From assembly GCA_013306675.1 (NCBI GenBank), contig JABLUY010000046.1, positions 110,588 through 174,587 of the forward strand: DNA of 64,000 nucleotides. The letters run 5' to 3'. The DNA is from Thraustochytrium sp. TN22. Taxonomy: Eukaryota; Sar; Bigyra; Thraustochytrida; Thraustochytriidae. The translations under genes were made by a program, and so were the position numbers. Within the stretch, counting starts at the first letter, position 1. Every line of letters starts with the position of its first letter. Below are positions 19,487-30,205 of this stretch, piece by piece. The notes under the pieces are model-generated. The model had not been told where the DNA came from. It did no database searches and saw nothing but the letters and a program-made list of their open reading frames with translations.

Positions 19487-19930
19487 CTACTTCTGCAGGC
19501 GCTGCTGGGCCTTCTCGATCTGCGCGGCCTCGACCTCCTCGCGCTTGCGGCTGCGCTTCTTGGCCTTGTCCTTCTCCTGCAGCTGAAGCTGCGCCTTGCC
19601 CTTGTCCGCAAGCTCCTTGATGCGCAAATGGCCGTCGTTCTTGACAGCCTTGGCCGCGGCCAGACGCTCGATGTTGGCGTGCAGCAGCTTGGTCGCCTTC
19701 ACGTCGCGCGCGTGCGTCTTGCGCTTCACCGGCGCTACGGAGTCCAGCGGTCGTCAGTTCGCCGCCTCCCCTACACTCGCGCGTCCTTGTTGGCCGCCTG
19801 CCTGCCTTGGTGTCGCGTGCATCCTTCACCTACCATTCTTGCGCTTGGTCACCGCCATGGCCGGCGGCTGGCGCCCGGTCTTCTTGCGCGCCGGCGCGGC
19901 CGCCTTGGCGCGCAGCCTGCCCTGCGCCAT
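19487..19930 (-). CDS. Small highly basic protein, two exons, UPF0390-like start
   Basis: Exon 1 (19930-19834) and exon 2 (19734-19487) join across a 99-bp intron with donor GTAGGT and acceptor CGTAG, giving 114 residues in frame. A CTGAC branch-like site lies about 24 bp before the acceptor. The protein begins MAQGRLRAKAAAPARKKTG and is Lys/Arg-rich throughout, ending in a Glu/Lys/Gln helix. The MAQG-plus-basic start resembles the UPF0390 (C19orf53-like) nucleolar family, but the rest matches only weakly. An rRNA-processing or ribosome-associated protein is plausible and not proven. The gene is head-to-head with the RCC1-repeat gene, with about 340 bp between start codons. Confidence 0.65.
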
Positions 19931-20271
19931 GTCGCCCGCCCCGCCCCGTGCGCGCGAGCCCGCCCCCGAGAGCCCGGTCCCGTCGAGGTCTGCCGCCCTC
20001 GCCGCCGCCATCACCACTGGCGCCGCCGCGGTGCTGGAACCCTGGAACTCGCACACCAGGGTCCGCGCTCCCAACGGCTTGCTTGCGATCATTAGCGGAG
20101 GCTGCTGAGGCACGCTTGTCGCGAGCACCGCGCTTCACTGCACTGCATGCTCGTGCTCGACTTCGCGCCACGCTCGCCGGCGCGCGCGTCGCCGGGCCAG
20201 ACGGCCAGTCGCCGCTGGGTTGCAGTGGTTTGACTGCCTGCGTCTCTGTCCCCTTGCAGCGAGGCGGCGCA

Positions 20272-23200
20272 ATGGACGGGCCCTTCGACCCGCTCGCCAC
20301 GGCGCGCACGGGCGGCCTCGAGTCCGTCGTGCCCGTGGACGAGGAGGATCAGGGCCCCGGTGTGCTGGGCGAAGTCTTCGTGCTGGATGGCGCGAAAAGG
20401 GCAACCTCGGCAGACGCCGTGCGTGGCGTCAAGGTCGTGGAGGTGGTGTGCAGTCGACAGGGCGCGGCCGTGGCGCTCGACGACCAAGGCGTGGCGCACG
20501 ACCTCTCGTCTGGCGCCGTGCTGAGCGACGTCCCGCTCGCCTCGATTGCGCTGGGCGCCGACTTTGGCGTTGGTGTAGGCCTCGAGGACGCCAGACTGTA
20601 CACGTGGGGCGTCGGCGAGGAGGGCCAGCTCGGCCTCGGCCACACGCGCGGTTCCAAGCTGCCCGAGGCAGTGCCCTCCATGGAAGCACACCAGCTCGTA
20701 CAGGTCAGCTGCGGCCGCGCGCACGCCGCTGCGCTCACGCAGGACGGCTCGCTTTTTACCTGGGGACGCGGCCTCGAGGGCCAGCTCGCGCAGGGCCTCG
20801 TGGGCGAGGTCGACCTCCACGCGCGTCCGCACCTTGCCTTTCGCCTCGTGCCCAAGCTCGTCCAGGGCCTGCACCGCGTGCGCGTCGCCGCCGTTGCCTG
20901 TGGCGCGCACTTCACCGCGGCCATCGACGACCAGGGCGCCGTCTGGACCTGGGGCCAAGGCCTCTGCGGCCAGCTCGGCGCCGGGCGCTGCACGGCGCGC
21001 TCGCTCCCGGCGCGCGTCGCCGGCCCGCCGCTCGACGCCTCCGAGTCCGCACGCTCCGGCGTCAAGATCAAGGCCGGCGCTGCCAAGGCTGACCTCCAGG
21101 AGACCGTCGAGGACTACCTTGACGTGCTTCCAGAAGAGGCGCGCGAGCGCCTCGAGGCCACCGTCGCGACCTCGGGCGATGAAACCGCACCCGACGTCGC
21201 CACTTCCACGGACGATGCGCCAGCTATGCAGCAGCTCGACCTCAGCACGCTCTCCGACGCCGCCGCCGCGGCCGAGGCCCCGGCCTCGCAAAACCAGGAC
21301 GAGGATGAGGCTGACTTCTTCATCGGCCTCGCGTGTGGCGACGCGCATGTGCTGGCGCTCGACCGCGCTGGTCGCATCACGTGCTGGGGCCTCAATACGC
21401 ACGGCCAGCTCGGCCTGGGCGACCTCAAGACGCGCTTCACGCCCACGCGCTTGCCCCAGAGCGTCGACGGCGACGACCTGCCGCGCGTGCGCCTCGTCTC
21501 TGCCTGCGGGCACGCGTCCGGCGCCATCACGCAGGCCGACGACGTTCCGTACGCCTGGGGCTACGCTCCATGCGTGGCGAACCGCCCGCGCCGCCTCGAA
21601 CCGCGGCCCAACGAGCCGGACGCGCGCGTCGCCATGGCGCACGTCTCTGCCGAGGGCGGCGCCGTCATGTTGCTGCCCACGCGCATGTCCAGCGTGCACC
21701 CGAGCAACGGCCCACTCGAGGGTGGCCACGAGGTTTCCATCTGTGGCGTCGGCCTCTGGGAGTCCGGCTGCATCAAGGTGCGCTTTGTGCCGCTTCGTCG
21801 CAAGCTCGACGAGGCCGAGGGCGCTGACGGCGAGAATCCTGACGCGCCGCTTGGCTCCGCTGAGGACGACGATCTCGGCGCCGACGCGCTCGGCGGCCTC
21901 GATCTGGACGACGCCGGCTCCGCCGCCAGCTCCGCGTCCAGCCGTTCCTCCGACGCGGACAACGCCGACCCGCGCCAGCTCGTCGTCGTGCCCGGCCGGT
22001 TCGACGAGGCCTCTGGCCGCATCGTCTGCGAGGCTCCGCCCATGGCCGTCTCGGGCTTGGTCCAGGTCCAGGTCGCCATGGACGGCTCCACCTTCACGGC
22101 GGACGACATCTTTTACGCCTACATCGAGACCTGCACGCTGGACCACGTCGAGCCGCTTCTCTTCACCGCCTCGCTCGACGACCTGGCGCAGGCCGCAACC
22201 CTCACTGTGCACGGAGGCGGCTTTTTGGCCATGCCCGAACTCTGCGTGCGCCTTTCCCATGGTGCCCACTCGCTCAGTCTGCCTGCCGCACTGGCCCCGC
22301 TCGAAGCCTTCCCCGCTGCGAGCGACGACGGCCAGGTCGATGAAGCATCGGCGGCGCTGGCTGACACTGACCCGGCGTGCTGTGTCACATGCACCTTCAA
22401 CCTTAATGAGGCGATCGACGCCCTGGCCGACGGCGCCGACGCTTTCCGCGCCACCGTTGACGTCTCGCTCAACGGGTTCGCGTTCGCGCCCATCGACAGC
22501 GTGCCTGAGACGGCGCGCACCATCACGCTCGCGCGGCCCCGCATTACAAGCTACTCCCCGCGCTCACTGCCATGTGCCGCACAGACTCACCTCGAGATGC
22601 AGCCCGTACGCGTAGAACTCGCCGGCCTCGTCCGTGAGCACGCTGGCAAGGTCCGCGTGCAGCTCACCGTCGAGGGCAAGCTCGTGCACGAGGCCGAGGC
22701 CGAGCTGGACGAGGACCTCACCGCCGTGCATTTCGCCGCGCCGCGCCTGGACGCGGAGCTCTTGCCGAACGGCCAGGGCTGGGGCTCGCTTGAGCTGGGG
22801 CTCGCCGTCTCTTGCGACGCCGGCGCGACCTGGGCCGTGTCGCCGACCCCGCTCGTTCTCTTTGCCGGCGCCTTCGCGCCGCTCCGCCCTCATCTGCTCC
22901 CGTCCTCGGGTGGCGACCTGGAGGTGCGCACGGCGCACGGCCAGCCCGCGTGGCTCTTCGAGTGCGCCGATCCGCTCTGGAGGCTGCAAGCCGTGCAGCG
23001 CCCGGCGCTCCCGCCCGTGCTGGTGGAGCACGTCGCTATCCAGGATGGCGGCTGCCTCCTCGTGGCCGCGACCGGCGACCTGACGGATCTCTACGCCAAG
23101 ACGCGCGAGTACATGCGCCAGCAGCGCCACGCCGAGGCCTTTCAGGCATACCTCGCAGAACATGCCCCGGAGGAGCCCGAGGACGCCGCCGCGGAAGACG

Positions 23201-23862
23201 AGGCAGCCAAGGAGGCGCGCGAGGCGGCCTTCGAGGCAGCCCGTGAGGCCGCGGAGCAGGAGGCTGCTGCTTCCGCCGTGCTGGCCGATCGCAACGCGGT
23301 CACCCTGCACGTGGAGCTTGCCGTGAACGGGCGCGACTTTGCGCACGATCTTGGCGAGCTTGCCATCTTCGAGCACCCGCACGAGGTGACTGTGGAGCCT
23401 TCGAACACCACCATGGGAGAGAACGCGGAAGACGGGCCTGCGCAGGTCATCGTCAGCCTCTCTTCGGCGACGCGCCTGCCCAAAATTGCCGCCTGCGCGG
23501 TTGTCCGCTTCACGCATAGCGAGTCGGGATCCGTGCACGACATGCCCGTCCAGCTCGACGAGGAGGATGAGGAAGGGGTGGCGGATCAGCACCAAGACGC
23601 GGACGGCGAGGCCGAGCAAATGGGGCAGGAGGACGAGGAGCCGTGCACGCGGACGCTGCGTTGCGAGCTCCCCAGCTTCGGGCTGGCCGGCCCGTACGAG
23701 GTCTCCGTCGCGCTGAATGGCGTCAACTTTCCAAGCCTCTTGGGCGAGCCGTCTGCAGATGCTGCAACCGAGATGAGTGACGCGGATGTCGGCGCAGCAG
23801 AAGATCAAGGACCGTCAGCGTGCATCTTCAAGGTGCATCCGGCACCAGAGCCAGAGGCCTGA
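20272..23862 (+). CDS. RCC1-repeat protein with IPT/TIG domain
   Basis: From the ATG at 20272 the product has 1196 residues. The first 450 residues contain RCC1-type beta-propeller repeats, seen as recurring YTWGVGEEGQLGLGH, FTWGRGLEGQLAQG, WTWGQGLCGQLGAG and CWGLNTHGQLGLGD blocks. A long acidic insert (about residues 270-340) interrupts the propeller. An IPT/TIG-like Ig fold begins near residue 470 (VHPSNGPLEGGHEVSICG), and several similar beta-rich segments follow. Near residues 950-1005 is a Glu/Ala-rich helix, then a final beta-rich region. RCC1 propellers serve in Ran exchange, ubiquitin ligases and scaffolds; this combination suggests a scaffold or adaptor rather than a classical RCC1. 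The frame is open upstream to 19807, but that part overlaps the head-to-head gene. TTGCAG just before the ATG could be a 5'-UTR acceptor. Confidence 0.85.
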   Translation: MDGPFDPLATARTGGLESVVPVDEEDQGPGVLGEVFVLDGAKRATSADAVRGVKVVEVVCSRQGAAVALDDQGVAHDLSSGAVLSDVPLASIALGADFGVGVGLEDARLYTWGVGEEGQLGLGHTRGSKLPEAVPSMEAHQLVQVSCGRAHAAALTQDGSLFTWGRGLEGQLAQGLVGEVDLHARPHLAFRLVPKLVQGLHRVRVAAVACGAHFTAAIDDQGAVWTWGQGLCGQLGAGRCTARSLPARVAGPPLDASESARSGVKIKAGAAKADLQETVEDYLDVLPEEARERLEATVATSGDETAPDVATSTDDAPAMQQLDLSTLSDAAAAAEAPASQNQDEDEADFFIGLACGDAHVLALDRAGRITCWGLNTHGQLGLGDLKTRFTPTRLPQSVDGDDLPRVRLVSACGHASGAITQADDVPYAWGYAPCVANRPRRLEPRPNEPDARVAMAHVSAEGGAVMLLPTRMSSVHPSNGPLEGGHEVSICGVGLWESGCIKVRFVPLRRKLDEAEGADGENPDAPLGSAEDDDLGADALGGLDLDDAGSAASSASSRSSDADNADPRQLVVVPGRFDEASGRIVCEAPPMAVSGLVQVQVAMDGSTFTADDIFYAYIETCTLDHVEPLLFTASLDDLAQAATLTVHGGGFLAMPELCVRLSHGAHSLSLPAALAPLEAFPAASDDGQVDEASAALADTDPACCVTCTFNLNEAIDALADGADAFRATVDVSLNGFAFAPIDSVPETARTITLARPRITSYSPRSLPCAAQTHLEMQPVRVELAGLVREHAGKVRVQLTVEGKLVHEAEAELDEDLTAVHFAAPRLDAELLPNGQGWGSLELGLAVSCDAGATWAVSPTPLVLFAGAFAPLRPHLLPSSGGDLEVRTAHGQPAWLFECADPLWRLQAVQRPALPPVLVEHVAIQDGGCLLVAATGDLTDLYAKTREYMRQQRHAEAFQAYLAEHAPEEPEDAAAEDEAAKEAREAAFEAAREAAEQEAAASAVLADRNAVTLHVELAVNGRDFAHDLGELAIFEHPHEVTVEPSNTTMGENAEDGPAQVIVSLSSATRLPKIAACAVVRFTHSESGSVHDMPVQLDEEDEEGVADQHQDADGEAEQMGQEDEEPCTRTLRCELPSFGLAGPYEVSVALNGVNFPSLLGEPSADAATEMSDADVGAAEDQGPSACIFKVHPAPEPEA

Positions 23863-24111
23863 TGAGAGACTAAAACGGGGGTCTGGGGGGGGGGGGGCTG
23901 GCAAAAATCATGTGTGTTTCGATTGGTCTTGGTCGAATGAGTTCATGCGGCGGCGGCAGCAGCAGTTAGGAAGGCTTTACGATGGCATGCTTGCACGACT
24001 TGGTTATGAGAAAGATAAATTCCGGCTCCGGGGCATATCAGTAGGTGGTGCGTAGTATCAGGTACCAATACGAGTATTAGGTGGTGGTGATACTTGCGCT
24101 TCTCCGACCCC
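23863..24111. other. Convergent intergenic spacer
   Basis: The spacer between the RCC1-repeat (+) and MYB (-) genes contains a short G-run near 23880-23897 and a more AT-rich stretch that is probably the site of both 3' ends. Confidence 0.5.
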
Positions 24112-25929
24112 TCATGCAGCTGAGGACTGCGAGTGCTCGACGGCCGCGGCAGCCGCAACGAGGAGCTCATGCGGGGAGAGGCTGCCAGAACGGGCTGGCG
24201 GCGCCTTGGAGTGCGAGGCGCCCGCCACGGTGGGCGTGGCGTTCAGCGAGGTGGACGAAGACGACGGCGCCTCGTTCCTGGCAGAGGAAGGAGAGACCGT
24301 GGTGTCGTCCGCGGGCGCGCCGGTGGGCGACGACGAGGAAGAGGAGGACGCGATAGAGTTGACGAACATGGACAGGTAGTTCTTGAAGAGCACCGGGTCC
24401 TGCGCCACGGGCGACTTGGAAGACGAGGGCGTCTCGGCGCCGCGTGCCGCGGAAGCAGCGCTCAAAGCGTCAAGCGAGGTCTGCACGGCTGGCGGCTTGG
24501 CCTGGGCGCCACCGCGCTGCGAGAAGTGCTTGGTAATCTGGTTGGCGATCTCCGCCTGCAGATGCGCGTTGAACTGGGGCGATGTCGGGCTGTTGGCGGC
24601 CTTCTTGCCGCTGCCGCCGCTGCCGCCCGCGGCGGCGGCGCTTTGGCCGAGCATGGCGCGTGCCATCTCGCGGTAGGACTCAGACATGCGCAGCAGCTCC
24701 TTGGCCTTGTCGGCGACCTCCTTCAGGTCCATTTCGGGCCCAGCTTGGGCTGCCACGGCGAGGTTCTGGTCGGCGGCCACGGCGAAGTGCTGGCCGAGCG
24801 CGAGGAGCTCGGCAAGCGTAGCGGGGGGGCTGGGGAGCGGCGCGTCCTCCTTCTTGGTGCGCTTGCGCGCCGGCGCAGTGGCTCGCGGCTTGCGCTTGTT
24901 GGCGGCGCGCTGTGCCTTGGAAGCGACAGCGTCGGCGGCGGCATTCACAGCGGCTGCGGTAATCGTGCGTGCCGTGGCCTGCACAGCCTTGGGGTCCTGC
25001 GTCGGGTCCTTGGGCAGCGCGAGCGCGAGCGCGGCGGTGGCGTCGCCGGTATCCAGGTCCTGGCGCGCCAGCATGGACGGCTTGATGGAATGCCAGCGGT
25101 TCTTGACACCGTTCTCCGAGCGACCCGGCATGAGCTCGGCAATCCACTTCCAGCGGTTGCCGAAGCGCTTCTGCAGCTGGTATAGCTTCTCGTCTTCCTC
25201 GGTCGTCCACTCGGACTTGATGATGCTCGGGTCTAGGTGATTGATCCACCGCTCGCGGACCTGCTTGCCCAGACGGCCTTTGAGCTTCTTGGCGATCACG
25301 CTCCACCGCACGTTGTGGTGACCGCCGTTCTCCTTGATCATCTGGATGATGATGGCGTCCTCCTCTGGCGTCCACTGGCCCTTGACCAGGCCAGGCCGCA
25401 GGCACTTGTTCCACCGGTGCAGGCACTGCACGTCGGACCGCACCGACCCGGAGATGACCTGGAACTCCCGTGCGCACTTCTTCCAGTGTCGGTGCCCGTT
25501 CTTCTCCACGAGCGCCTTGAGCACGGCGTCCTCGTGCGCCGTCCACCGCCGCCCGGCGCGCCGCTTGCGGATGCTGCCTTCGCCGACGGGTCCGGTCGCC
25601 ACAATGATGCTGGCCTGGCCCTCGTTCTCGTCCTCGTTCTCCATGTTCGCGCTCGTCTCCAGGTCTGCGTCTTGGTCTTGTCGCTCCTGCTGCTTCTGCT
25701 GCTCCGGCTGCTCCTGCTGCTCAATCTTGGTGACCACCATTTTCACGTTCGCCTTGGCCTGCGCCTTGCTGCCGGGCGTCACGCTTGGCGCCACGGCGGG
25801 CACCGACGGGTTGGGCGTCACCAGGATGGCCTTGGCATCGTGGCCCAGGGCCTCCTCCTCGGACGGCGGCGTTGGGATCTCCGCCAGCACGGGCACCGGC
25901 AGGTTCTGCTTCGCGGTGGCCTCCGTCAT
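24112..25929 (-). CDS. Three-repeat MYB (3R-MYB-like) DNA-binding protein
   Basis: The 605-residue protein has three consecutive MYB repeats: about residues 125-178 (RRWTAHEDAVLKALVEK), 180-235 (KGQWTPEEDAIIIQMIKENG) and 237-286 (KSEWTTEEDEKLYQLQKRFG). Each has the regular Trp or aromatic spacing, with recognition helices such as GRLGKQVRERWINHL and GRSENGVKNRWHS. Three-repeat MYBs bind MSA-type elements and commonly control cell-cycle genes. The flanks are Gln/Glu-rich (N-terminal) and Ala/Ser/Thr-rich (C-terminal), with a basic KRKPRATAPARKRTKKED segment that could be a nuclear signal. The ATG at 25929 is preferred over 25980. A GGAT tetramer array lies about 180 bp upstream. The gene is convergent with the RCC1-repeat gene. 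Confidence 0.9.
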   Translation of the reverse strand: MTEATAKQNLPVPVLAEIPTPPSEEEALGHDAKAILVTPNPSVPAVAPSVTPGSKAQAKANVKMVVTKIEQQEQPEQQKQQERQDQDADLETSANMENEDENEGQASIIVATGPVGEGSIRKRRAGRRWTAHEDAVLKALVEKNGHRHWKKCAREFQVISGSVRSDVQCLHRWNKCLRPGLVKGQWTPEEDAIIIQMIKENGGHHNVRWSVIAKKLKGRLGKQVRERWINHLDPSIIKSEWTTEEDEKLYQLQKRFGNRWKWIAELMPGRSENGVKNRWHSIKPSMLARQDLDTGDATAALALALPKDPTQDPKAVQATARTITAAAVNAAADAVASKAQRAANKRKPRATAPARKRTKKEDAPLPSPPATLAELLALGQHFAVAADQNLAVAAQAGPEMDLKEVADKAKELLRMSESYREMARAMLGQSAAAAGGSGGSGKKAANSPTSPQFNAHLQAEIANQITKHFSQRGGAQAKPPAVQTSLDALSAASAARGAETPSSSKSPVAQDPVLFKNYLSMFVNSIASSSSSSSPTGAPADDTTVSPSSARNEAPSSSSTSLNATPTVAGASHSKAPPARSGSLSPHELLVAAAAAVEHSQSSAA

Positions 25930-26105
25930 GGCGGCCAGCCAGCCCAGCCTGCCCGACGCCCAGCCGGTCAGGTCAGTCACTCAGTCAGGCGCGCTGCGCG
26001 GCTCTCGCTCGAGGCTCGCCCGCTCGCCTCCTCCACCGGCAGGCGATGGCAATGGAATGGCACCCTGCCGGCGGTGGGACGCGTGCGCCTGGCGACGATC
26101 GATAG

Positions 26106-26134
26106 ACGGATGGATGGATGGATGGATGGATGAA
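26106..26134. repeat. GGAT tetranucleotide microsatellite
   Basis: About seven GGAT units lie upstream of the three-repeat MYB gene. Confidence 0.93.
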
Positions 26135-26225
26135 TGTGCCCGGAAGGGGGTCCGGAGACCGGCGCGGGCAGCCCGCCACCGGCCGCCGCCGAGCGAGCCC
26201 GCGCGCGGGCGCGTAGGGCCGACCG

Positions 26226-26290
26226 AGGCGAGTCAAGGCGAGGCGCGGCGAGGCGCGGCGAGGCGAGGCGAGGCGAGGCGAGGCGAGGCG
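26226..26290. repeat. GGCGA/GGCGC pentanucleotide array
   Basis: About twelve consecutive 5-bp units lie about 300 bp upstream of the three-repeat MYB start (minus strand). Confidence 0.94.
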
Positions 26291-29152
26291 GGGCGCCGAA
26301 GCTGATTTGCTATCATGGTCAGCAGGAGGGAATGGGCTCTCCGCCCGCGTTCTTTCGTCCCCGTCGCGCCCCGCGCCCCTCTCGGCGCCACTGCCCCCTG
26401 CGCGCCCAGAGGCAGCCCCTCCTGCCGCCGGCCAACGGCCGCCCCGCCGCAGGGGGGGCCCCTCTGCCCGCAGGACCGATCCGTTATCCCGGCCGCGTCG
26501 CGCCGCGTCAACGGACGTTAGCGACGCAGGGTAGCTGTCCCGCCGCGACCGCCGCGGTGACCGTCGCGGGCAGGCTGCCGCCGCTGGCAGGCCGCCGCCA
26601 GGCCGCCGCCGCGGCCACGGTCGCCGCCGCTGGCTCTGGGTGAGATGGGGCTGGTGCCCGCGCCGCGCCTGGCTGCTCGTGGCTGCGATTGGATGGGACG
26701 CGCCGCCACCGGCGGTGGGACGACGAGGTGTCTCTCAAGGTTCTCCAGCGGGCTGGCGGCCTGTCCGCCACCGAGGGGCGCGCAAGTCTTGCATGACGAA
26801 GTCACCCAAACGATGATGATCACGGTGATGATGCATTGGGTCTAAGCGATCGCGAGTCCTTCGCTTGGAATGAATGCGTGTGAAGAGGCGGATGGAAGGA
26901 AATTTCACGCGCATGCGAAACAAGGTGCCGGGGAAAGTCGCAGAGCTCACTCAGTGTCAGAAATAAGTTTTAGAAAAGCACTGCCCAAGATGCCGGCCAC
27001 GACGAGCGAGAGCTTGACTTTTGACCTCAGACTTCAATGCACAACCAAAAAGTTAGGCCTGCAAGTGCGGCAGACATGTGGCGAGCTCGAGCCTGGAAAT
27101 GGCGCTGCGCAACTTGCCAGGCTTGGCAGATTCAGATCAAGGGGAGAAGACATGAATAGCTCTTTCGACAGGGGCCGGGAACATGAGTGACGATCAACCG
27201 AGCGCTAACTTAAGTTTGCAAGGGGAAGAAGCAATGACACGCGGGCAGCTTGCATGCTCCAGCGGCGCGCTGGCAGCTTGCATCCTGAACGCTCTTGTTG
27301 GGACACCTGCTCGGATTCTTTGAATGCCTAAGCCGAGGCACCGGAGCTCCTAGCGAGCCGTTCAGGCCCTCGGTGACGCGGCTCAAGGCGCGAGTGGGCG
27401 TGCGGCGCGCTGCAAGCGATAAACATCGCGACATTGAGGTGAGCCCGTGGTGCCACGGTGGTGGCACGACTGCCCTTGCAACCCTGCAGCTCCTTTCGAG
27501 CCAGTAATGCGATGCGCCCAGGCTCCAGCAAGCTAGCCCAGTTCGCATGCCCGAACTGTATGGTTTCGACGGGAGGGCTCGTTCGTTATTCCTAGCGTGC
27601 AGAGCGCGAGCGCATCGCATCGAGCCCGGGACCAGGCTGAGGCAGGTCGCGTGCAAGCTCTTCTAGGGTAGGACCCTTATTACGGACCACCGATAAAATG
27701 AACCGAAATGCCGGAGCTGCCCGTGGCCTAGTAATCACATAGGCCTTGCTAGGAGTTGCTGGTGAATGACGTTGCATAAAACCTTGAATTGGACCGACCG
27801 CGGTTGGATGCCGCCGGTGCGGTGGTAGGTTAGCGACGCTCATGAAGCTCGTCACGAGTCACTTCAGGTGCTCCGAAAGTTCTGGCGCCAAACTCGTAGC
27901 GCAACTCGACAAGCACGGCGCTCGCCACAGACACAGACCTTCGGAAGTTGGAGTCTTGTTTCAGTAATCCACTATTTCACCATATCATATATAGGGGTGC
28001 TATATACAAGAATAAGGTTTGTGATTGTCGGTCCATTTTAAAGGTGAAGGGCCTCGCCGGGCCCCCTTTTTTGCAGACTTCAATCAAACTTGTCGCACCC
28101 GCACCTTCACAATTTTCTTCACTTCAGGTTTTCTGCACTCTGCCTTGGCGATGGCTTGCCCATCAGCAAGTGCCGGGTCTCGCGCGCGAAATTGCTGAAG
28201 CTAGGTTTTCTCCATTACGAAACCCGGTCCAAGTCGGAGTTCCTACCATACAGGCTTTTCTCTAAAGCGCAAAGGCAGGCAGGCACTGCCAGGCAGCCTC
28301 TCCCCTCTTTATTTTCGGCCCGACGCTATCGCCAGCCCAGGCGAACGCGGGTGGCGCCGCCAACTGGCCCTCCTCGAGATCGTCGCCGCGCGCCGCCGGC
28401 CAGGATCGCCATCTCCTGCAGGAAAACTACCTGCGCCGCACCGCGCTTCGCCCGGGGTGGTCAATCTGGCTGGCGCCGCGCTGGCGGAGCGCCGCGGGCG
28501 ACCCGGCCGGCCACAAGGCTGGGCTTCGGTGGCGGCCAGCCTCGGCCACTGGCAGGGCAGGGGCGCGTAGCGTAGCGCGCGAGGAGCCACCGATTCATGT
28601 CCAGCACTGGCGGTCGCTCTCGCGCCAGGCCGCCACTGGCAGGTCGCCGCCCCTGATCGTTCGTTCGTTCATACTTCTTCATCGCTGCTGCCAGCCCGCC
28701 TGCTCCCGCGACGTGGCCCACCCGCGCTGTGGGGGACGCGTCGCAGTCCGTGCGCCGCCGGACTCGGAGCGCTGCGCCGGCGCTCCCGCCGTCGCAGCCT
28801 CAGCCGCCGGCGCCGCGCGCGCCACCATCGCGCGGCGGGCGCCCAGCCGGCCAGCCAGCCAGCCAGCCTGCCTGCTGAGCAGGCCAGCCAGCAGGCCGCT
28901 GGCGGCGGCGCAGCCAGCCAGCTCGCGCAGCAGCGCCGCGCCGCGCCGCGCCGCTCCGTGCCGTGCCGTGCCGGGCGCGCCGCCGGCGCCCCGCAGCTCA
29001 ACGGCCACGGCGCGAGTGAAGGACCCAGCTTCCAAGCAAGCGGGTCTTTCATCGGAGTCAGCTCCGCAGGCGCAGGCGCACGCGCCGCCGCCCGCCCCGC
29101 TCGCCTTCTTCTTCGCCTTCGCGCCTGCCGGCCAGCTCCTGGCGGGCCTGTC

Positions 29153-29205
29153 TCGTCTCGTCTCGTCTCGTCTCGTCTCGTCTCGTCTCGTCTCGTCTCT
29201 CGTCT
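29153..29205. repeat. TCTCG pentanucleotide array
   Basis: About ten perfect TCTCG/GTCTC units lie about 1 kb upstream of the two-repeat MYB gene. Confidence 0.96.
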
Positions 29206-29801
29206 CATCTCGCATCGGCCGCTGCTTGCTTGCTTACTTGGGTCGCGGCCGAGGGTCGGCGCGTCGCAGGTCTCCTGCTCTTGCGCACAGCCGGAGGAGA
29301 TGCGGCTCGCTCGCTTGTCGCTTGCTCGCGCGCTCAGGAGTCCGCGTTCGAGCAATTCAATTCCGAATCACCGCGCAGCGACAGACCAGCAGAGCCAGAC
29401 GGCAGCGAGCGTGCGCCTCGCCTCGCCTCGCCTCGCCTCGCCTCGCTCCGCTGCAGCGCCGAGTCGGCCTGGCTGCCTGGCTGCCTCCTCTCCTCCTCGC
29501 CTCTGCCTCGCTCGCTGGGGCTCCCTGAAGGCTTGGCGCCAGGCAGGCGCGGTGATTTCAAATTCAAACCTGCAACGCCGGAGGCCCGCTCGCTCGCTCG
29601 CTCGCTCGCTCGCTCGCTCACCCGCGCGCCGGCTCACGTCGCGCGGCGCTCGCGGCGCGCGCTGCGTCGCGCTCCCGCCGCGCCTCGCTCGCCAGCTCGG
29701 GCCGCGCGCGCGCTGCGGCCGCCGCTGCGTCGGCGGCGTCGGCGTCGTTGGCCGCGCTGCCCGCGCCTCAGCTCTCTCCGGGTCTCTTCTCCGCGCCTCT
29801 A

Positions 29802-29805
<4 letters not shown>

Positions 29806-29850
<45 letters not shown>
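29806..29850. repeat. CT dinucleotide microsatellite
   Basis: An uninterrupted CT run lies about 360 bp upstream of the two-repeat MYB start codon. Confidence 0.95.
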
Positions 29851-29853
<3 letters not shown>

Positions 29854-30205
29854 CGGGTCGCTCGGACCTCGGCGCGGAGCCTTCCGGGACGCGGCGCGTC
29901 CCAGCCAGCGCCTGAGGCGGGCGGCCGGGGCGCGGCGGCGGCGGCGCTCGGCGGCGCCTGGCGGCGCGGGCCTGGCGGCGGCGCGCGGCGCGCGGCGCTC
30001 CCGGGCGCGGGCGCGCGGCTGGCTGGCCGGCTGTCCAGCGGGCGGCGGCGGCGCCTGCGGAGGTGCTGGACGGCGTGCAGCACAGCACGCGCGGCATCTG
30101 AGATCCGTCCATCTCCTGGTCGATCGGTTCATCGGTCAGGCGGAGAGGCAGAACAGAAAGGTCGTTGGCGGCGCGGCGGGCGGAGCGGCGGGCGGAGCGG
30201 CGAGC

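Larger units (their letters stand above)
26291..30205. other. Long gene-poor region between the two MYB genes
   Basis: I see no recognisable gene. About 26800-28270 is distinctly less GC-rich than the rest of the window and has no long protein-like frame; it could be decayed mobile DNA or noncoding RNA sequence. From about 28840 to 29850 the sequence is dense in arrays: GCCA tetramers (28848-28870), GCCGC and GTGCC pentamers (28935-28975), TCTCG pentamers (29153-29205), GCCTC pentamers (29416-29443), GCTC tetramers (29588-29622) and a CT run (29806-29850). One long frame runs from 28958 into the downstream MYB gene, but its first 416 residues are Arg/Ala/Ser-rich translations of these repeats. 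Confidence 0.6.

Noticed and set aside
20092-22269. A 725-codon minus-strand frame opposite the RCC1-repeat gene
   Set aside because: It is antisense to clear RCC1 repeats and has no recognisable domain; long antisense frames are common at this GC content.
26800-28270. tRNA or rRNA genes in the lower-GC patch
   Set aside because: No T-loop GTTCRANNC with matching acceptor stems or rRNA-like blocks was seen by eye; a covariance search would be decisive.
28958-30205. 416-residue N-terminal extension of the R2R3 MYB frame
   Set aside because: It is a translation of tetra- and pentanucleotide arrays and a CT run, so more likely 5' flank or UTR.
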